Positions 59,211 to 64,000 of a stretch of 64,000 nt of DNA are shown here, one piece after another. The position numbers were made by a program, and so were the translations under genes. Under the pieces are notes generated by a model that saw only the letters and a list, made by a program, of their open reading frames with translations, was not told the origin of the DNA and searched no databases. The stretch's first letter is position 1. Each line of letters begins with the position of its first letter. The stretch is from Nematostella vectensis (lineage: Eukaryota > Cnidaria > Anthozoa > Actiniaria > Edwardsiidae), in the NCBI RefSeq assembly GCF_932526225.1, contig NC_064034.1, forward strand, positions 21,541,747 to 21,605,746, read 5' to 3'.

Positions 59211-62200
59211 ACAGGCTTTTTGGATTACCCCGCTGCCCCTGTTATTTGCTATTATCATTTTTATTATCATTATAGAACTAACACCACCAATCTTGACATT
59301 GGTTTTCAGGCACTTGGGGTGTTTGCTTTTCAAATGCTGAATGGAGTTGGAGATTTATTAGATTTGACAAAAGCCCTAATGCCAGAAAGGATGGCGGACT
59401 GGGACCACATGACCGAGAAGGAAATCCTGGAAAAGGTAGGTGGTAATGAGTTAAGAGCGTGACCACTCCACCTAAAAAGGGAAGGGACACAAACATGGAT
59501 TGAATCACGATCACATTCCTGTGAGTCTCAATGAGACAAAAACAGACGAACTCATGATCTCAATGCCAAAAATCTGTTTGTAAATGTGCAATAACCTTTT
59601 TTTAAATTACTCTTATCTATTTGACTAAAGTTCAAATATCTCTGGTATCAATAATGATGATTTCAAATAAACATTTTACTGCCTAGGTTGCCATGGATGG
59701 TCATTGCTCAGCACTGATTAAGGTACTCCCAGCATACGAAAACGTGTTTGCATCACATGTAAGGTAAGTGAGGGTTTTTTTAAAAGCAGATAACCTGGAA
59801 AAACAATTTACGAATTACAAACCTTGCTCTACAGTTGGTTCACATACAGCGCCATGTTAAGGGTCTACAAGCACTATCACTTGAACCTAAAGGACGAAAC
59901 TACAGGTATATGGTAATCCTCTTTGTTCTTACACTTTGCCTCTACCCAACAGGCACCTTGGTGGGGGAGCTACTTAGACCCAGTCTCCATGTATCCGTTT
60001 TTGTTTGAATACGGGTATCGTCTACACGTAAACGCGAAAACGATAACAGAAAACGGAAGAATTTGAAAATGATACCCATTCAGTGCCGTATGGCGCGCTA
60101 AAACGAAACTTTTCGAAAACAACGACGTGATTCTCTTTGAACGCGCGATGAAAAACAAGCAAAATGGTCGGCATGCGTTGTAGAGCTTATTATCGTTTTC
60201 GTATCGTTTCTGCGGTTTCGTGGGAACGCGCTGTCTCAAAATGAAAACGCTTCGTGTTGACGCAGATCTTTTTAAAAACGGAACAAAAAAAGGGTTACGT
60301 TTTCAAATGAGAACGGATACTCGGGGACGGGGTTTTATCAACTTATTATGCCAGCATTTAGGTTGTGTTTCTATAAGGTTCGGTAATAAAGAGTAGCAAA
60401 GTCGTACAACTTTTTAGCAGCATTTGCCAAAAAAGTTTGTAGGCGATGTTGCGCGTTTTACTACCGCCGAACCAACTTCGCAGCAAAGGATAGACTTGTC
60501 GCAGCAAAAAATAGACTTGTTCTTGCTGTTGATTCTCCATCTTTTTTTCTCCGTTTCGCTGATGTGTGACTTGCTCAACCAATCACAAACGCTGATGCAA
60601 CTGTTGCCTATGCCTGACGCCACTTTGCTGCGAGACAAGTTGGGTTGTTGTAGAAACACGGGCAGCATCTCTGAGTTTTGTTGCAAAAAGTAGAAGCAAA
60701 CGTTTTCAACTTGCAGCAAAATGTTTGCTGCGACAAAAGTTAGTTTGCCGGTAGTAAAACGCGCTATCTCACTTACGAAATTATTTAGCAGCAATGCTGC
60801 CACAAAAGTTGTACGATTTTGTTGCTCGTATTACCGTACCTTTAGTTCCATGGAAAAGTTATTGCTACACTTCTTCTGTAGACCTATTTCAAAAATTGTT
60901 GTCAGTGGAATGGAAAAGATTTAAGATCAAGAGCTGTTTTTGGCTTTAATTATTTGTAAAAATTAAGATGATAACTAAGAATTGCATAATTTATCCATAT
61001 TTCCTGCATTCCGTAGAAAATAGACCCATGGTATTTTTGGATACTAGAACTACTGTCAGTTGGGAATTGCCACTTGTCACATATAAATAATTTTAAAAAG
61101 GTGTATACTGTAGGTGTAACATCCAAAGTTCACCAAATTGTGAACGTAGTTGCACGCTACCATAAGCATGACCTAACACAGCTAGTAGGTTCGTGACATG
61201 TTTTTTCGTATTTGATTTATTCTAGCTGCCCAAAGAATGTCTTTTTCAAGTTATCCGGGCTTCTTAGAATCTTTAGATGACTTCTATATCATGGACAGGT
61301 TAGCATGAACGCATGGACATGTTTCCCTAGGAAACCGCATATCATCTAAACAGTTTTTTCTAAAGTATGTCTTTGCTCTTTTTGTCTTCCATCAGTAAGC
61401 TAGTGATGCTTCAGACTACCAATAACGTCTTCAACAAATCTCTGTACGAGCAAGTTGTACCAGAATCTCTGTTTTCCTGGCAGCGTGTCCGTCTAGCTAA
61501 CCTGGTCGCCTCAAGTGGACGCCAATGGGCTGATATTGTTGGGCAATACAACTCTGGTAAAACTGGAAAAATTGAGCATTCTTAACTAACATTTTGGCCA
61601 AAAAATGCCAAACATAAAAAAAATAGTCCTCATCCACCACTTAGAGCTATGTGTCATATTTGTTTTGGAAATAGAGGACTTACAACGCATCGTTTGCATG
61701 TGTTTAGGAACTTATAACAACCAGTACATGGTCTTGGACCTGAAGCTCATCCAACTCAACAACACAATCCAGGACAACGCTTTGTGGGTTGTGGAACAAA
61801 TACCAACGTGAGTAGGGCTTTAGTGAGCATTCATTGGATTTCATACCCTTGAAGGAAAATTGACACCAGTTGCCTTGATTTTTGTGTGTTGTAGTCTTGT
61901 AGCAAGTGGAGATCAGACAGCCATTCTACGAGCAGGATATTGGCCTTCCTACAATGTTCCTTTCTATGAGCTGGTAATAAGATCTGGTTTGGGATAAAAG
62001 CAGGTTTTGTGTTATTGTCCATGACATGGGACGAGCAGTTTTATGAAGGAGCAGGTTCAGATCAGGGTTGGCTTCTCCTGGACCTTCTGTCCATTAGCAT
62101 GCCCCCTTTTTACACTACTTTTGCTCTATATTCATTTGGTGTGCAGTATCTAAATGAAAATGATGAAAATAGAAAAACAAACAGGTTTATGGTAAAAAAA

Positions 62201-64000
62201 GCACGCCCATAATCTGGGAAGAGCAGGTTTTGTCTCCATAAAAAGGTATCACAAAGGAATCTCTCGATGCGATCTGATTGTACCTTCTGAAAGTTGTGGC
62301 ATAATTCATTTTCTTATTTACTGCTTGTTAGAGTCGTAATATGAATATTATTAATACATGGCTAATACAGTGTATATGTCTCATTGTTGATTCTAGGTCT
62401 ACAATTTAAGTGGTTATCCTGATTTTGTGGCAAGGCATGGTGTGCAGTTCTCCCATGAACTTGCTCCACGAGCCAAGATATTCCGCAGAGATCAATCAAT
62501 GGTAAGAGGAACTTTGAGGAAGTGAATTTGAAACACTACAGCTGTAACCTCAGTGTTACCTGACATTTCTTAGTGTTACCTTATCTTTCACTTAGCCTAC
62601 CCTACCTCACCTAGTAGTGTTACCTTACCCTTTACTTAGCCTACCCTACCACACCTAATAGTGTTACCTTACCCATTCACTTAGCTTACCCTACCTCATC
62701 TAGTAGTGTTACCTTACCCTTCACTTAGCCTACCCTACCTCACCTAGTAGTGTTACCTTACCGTTTACTTAGCTTACCTTACCTCACCTAGAAGTGTTAC
62801 CTTACTCATTCACTTAGCCTACCCTAGCTCATCTAGTAGTGTTACCTTACCCTTCACTTAGCCTACCCTACCTTACCTAGTAGTGTTACCTTACCGTTTA
62901 CTTAGCTTACCTTACCTCACCTAATAGTGTTACCTTACCCTTCACTTAGCCTACCCTTCCACACCTAGTAGTGTTACCTTACCCTTCACTTAGCCTACCC
63001 TACCTCACCTAGTAGTGTTACCTTACCGTTTACTTAGCCTACCCTACCTCACCTAGTAGTGTTACCTTACCGTTTACTTAGCTTACCTTACCTCACCTAG
63101 AAGTGTTACCTTACTCATTCACTTAGCCAACCCTACCTCACCTAGTAGTGTTACCTTACCCATTTACTTAGCTTACCTTACCTCATCTAGTAGTGTTACC
63201 TTACCCATTCACTTAGCCTACCCTACCTCACCTAGTAGTGTTACCTTACTTATTCACTTAGCCTACCCTACCTCACCTAGTAGTGTTACCTTACCCATTC
63301 ACTTAGCCTACCTTACCTCTCCTAGTAGTGTTACCTTACCCATTTACTTAGCCTACCCAACCTCACCTAGTAGTGTTACCTTACCCATTCACTTAGCCTA
63401 CCCTACCTCACCTAGTAGTGTTACCTTACTCATTCACTTAGCCTACCTTACCTCACCTAGTAGTGTTACCTTACCCATTCACTTAGCTTACCCTACCTCA
63501 CCTAGTAGTGTTACCTTACCCATTCACTTAGCCTACCCTACCTCACCTAGTAGTGTTACCTTACCCATTCACTTAGCCTACCTTACCTCACCTAGTAGTG
63601 TTACCTTACCCATTCACTTAGCTTACCCTACCTCACCTAGTAGTGTTACCTTACCCATTCACTTAGCTCACCCTACTTCACCTAGTAGTGTTACCTTACT
63701 CATTCACTTAGCCTACCCAACCTCACCTAGTAGTGTTACCTTACCCATTCACTTAGCCTACCCTACCTCACCTAGTAGTGTTACCTTACCGTTTACTTAG
63801 CTTACCTTACCTCACCTAATAGTGTTACCTTACCCTTTACTTAGCTTACCTTACCTCACCTAGTAGTGTTACCTTACTCATTCACTTAGCCAACCCAACC
63901 TCACCTAGTAGTGTTACCTTACCCTTTACTTAGCTTACCTTACCTCACCTAGTAGTGCTACCTTACTCATTCACTTAGCCTACCCTACCTCACCTAGTAG
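54721..64000 (+). CDS. Phospholipase B-like protein (PLBD1/2 family), 14 exons, C-terminus beyond the window
   Basis: Lysosomal or secreted N-terminal-nucleophile hydrolase family. Exons: 54721-54836, 56227-56307, 56829-56930, 57642-57738, 58065-58152, 58712-58752, 59310-59435, 59687-59763, 59835-59905, 61226-61298, 61396-61556, 61708-61807, 61895-61973, 62397-62501. All are GT-AG with matching phases, giving 439 residues so far. The family is about 550, so roughly 110 residues remain. Residues 1-25 are a signal peptide (hydrophobic [17 protein letters not shown]). Then come [59 protein letters not shown] with the catalytic Cys224 (the site of maturation cleavage in the family), [17 protein letters not shown], and [16 protein letters not shown]. 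Several N-x-S/T sites are present. It lies head to head with RNF212B. Whether it is PLBD1 or PLBD2 cannot be settled from this part. Confidence 0.93.
55231..56162. mobile_element. piggyBac-like non-autonomous element with TTAA target duplication, PLBD intron 1
   Basis: Flanked by TTAA at 55227-55230 and 56163-56166. Ends CGTATTGACCCCT and AGGAGTCAATGG are imperfect inverted repeats. TTAA duplication is the hallmark of piggyBac transposition. The 0.93-kb body has no transposase. A G-run is at about 55598-55612. A truncated relative lies at 36536-37190. Confidence 0.75.
59169..59212. repeat. Long C-run followed by a (CA)n run in PLBD intron 6
   Basis: About 28 consecutive C then CACACA repeats, about 100 bp before the exon 7 acceptor. 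Similar C or G runs occur at 6222, 6294, 36006, 44665, 49825, 55598 and 56749. Confidence 0.9.
59976..60335. mobile_element. 360-bp MITE-like element in PLBD intron 9
   Basis: The left end AGACCCAGTCTCCATGTATC and the reverse complement of the right end, AAACCCCGTCCCCGAGTATC, are related inverted repeats extending about 30 bp (CCGTTTTTGTTTGAA against CCGTTCTCATTTGAA). No coding capacity. Same family as 53490-53780. The minus-strand 89-codon frame across it is not a gene. Confidence 0.75.
60372..60845. mobile_element. 474-bp element with long (about 110-bp) inverted repeats in PLBD intron 9
   Basis: The left arm TATAAGGTTCGGTAATAAAG and the right arm, reverse complement TAAAGGTACGGTAATACGAG, continue through CGTACAACTTTT, AGCAGCATT and GCGCGTTTTACTACCG, all present in both. 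Internal GCAGCAAA motifs recur. Foldback structure without coding capacity. Confidence 0.8.
62552..64000 (+). repeat. 45-bp minisatellite in PLBD intron 14, running off the window
   Basis: About 32 copies of CACCTAGTAGTGTTACCTTA then CCCATTCACTTAGCCTACCC then TACCT, with a 44-bp variant using CCGTTTACTTAGCTTACCTT. It begins about 50 bp after the exon 14 donor and continues past position 64000. Confidence 0.97.

Noticed and set aside
59220-59309. Upstream extension of PLBD exon 7 ([12 protein letters not shown])
   Set aside because: An acceptor at 59275 would put the exon out of phase with exon 6 and hit a stop. The acceptor at 59309 (TTTTCAG) fits phase 0 and family similarity.
60414-60803. 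129-codon minus frame in PLBD intron 9
   Set aside because: Lies wholly within an inverted-repeat element, is antisense to the gene and has no domain.

Overview
The window is eukaryotic nuclear DNA. It holds intron-rich genes with canonical GT-AG introns, non-LTR and Penelope-like retroelements, many short terminal-inverted-repeat elements and very large intronic minisatellites. The gene set (ALDH1L, an intronless class A GPCR, an RNF212B-type RING gene, a phospholipase B-like gene) and the repeat landscape suggest a marine invertebrate, most likely an anthozoan cnidarian such as a sea anemone. The organism call is inference; nothing in the sequence names a species.

Layout. (1) 277-36168, plus strand: a complete ALDH1L gene (10-formyltetrahydrofolate dehydrogenase). 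I resolved it into 25 coding exons whose phases all fit, giving 926 residues. Its introns carry most of the repeats. Intron 17 (13.3 kb) is a 43-bp minisatellite of about 9.9 kb, split by a 3.3-kb non-LTR retrotransposon. Intron 18 (10.5 kb) holds a 2.6-kb Penelope-like element with hammerhead ribozymes and a 7.7-kb 34-bp minisatellite. Smaller arrays abut other splice sites. (2) 36.2-40.0 kb: dispersed repeats, including a piggyBac-like non-autonomous element and a tandem repeat dense in CACGTG and TGACGTCA. (3) 39996-41426, minus: an intronless rhodopsin-class GPCR. (4) 41.4-46.8 kb: a 23-bp minisatellite, then mostly featureless DNA. (5) 46829-53350, minus: an RNF212/RNF212B-like meiotic RING gene made of at least eight short exons, with three repeat arrays in its introns. 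(6) 54721 to beyond the window end, plus: a phospholipase B-like (PLBD) gene, 14 exons seen, C-terminus outside. RNF212B and PLBD are head to head, 1.37 kb apart.

The gene products are not one pathway: folate one-carbon metabolism, neuropeptide-type signalling, meiotic crossover control and lysosomal lipid hydrolysis. The unifying oddity is in the repeats. Roughly a third of the window is minisatellite, with about ten unrelated unit sequences. Seven of the arrays begin or end within about 0-50 bp of an exon. Two of them (ALDH1L intron 23, RNF212B intron 5) contain the splice site itself, so each array presents a row of decoy acceptors or decoy donors next to the real one. I regard this as the most interesting signal here.
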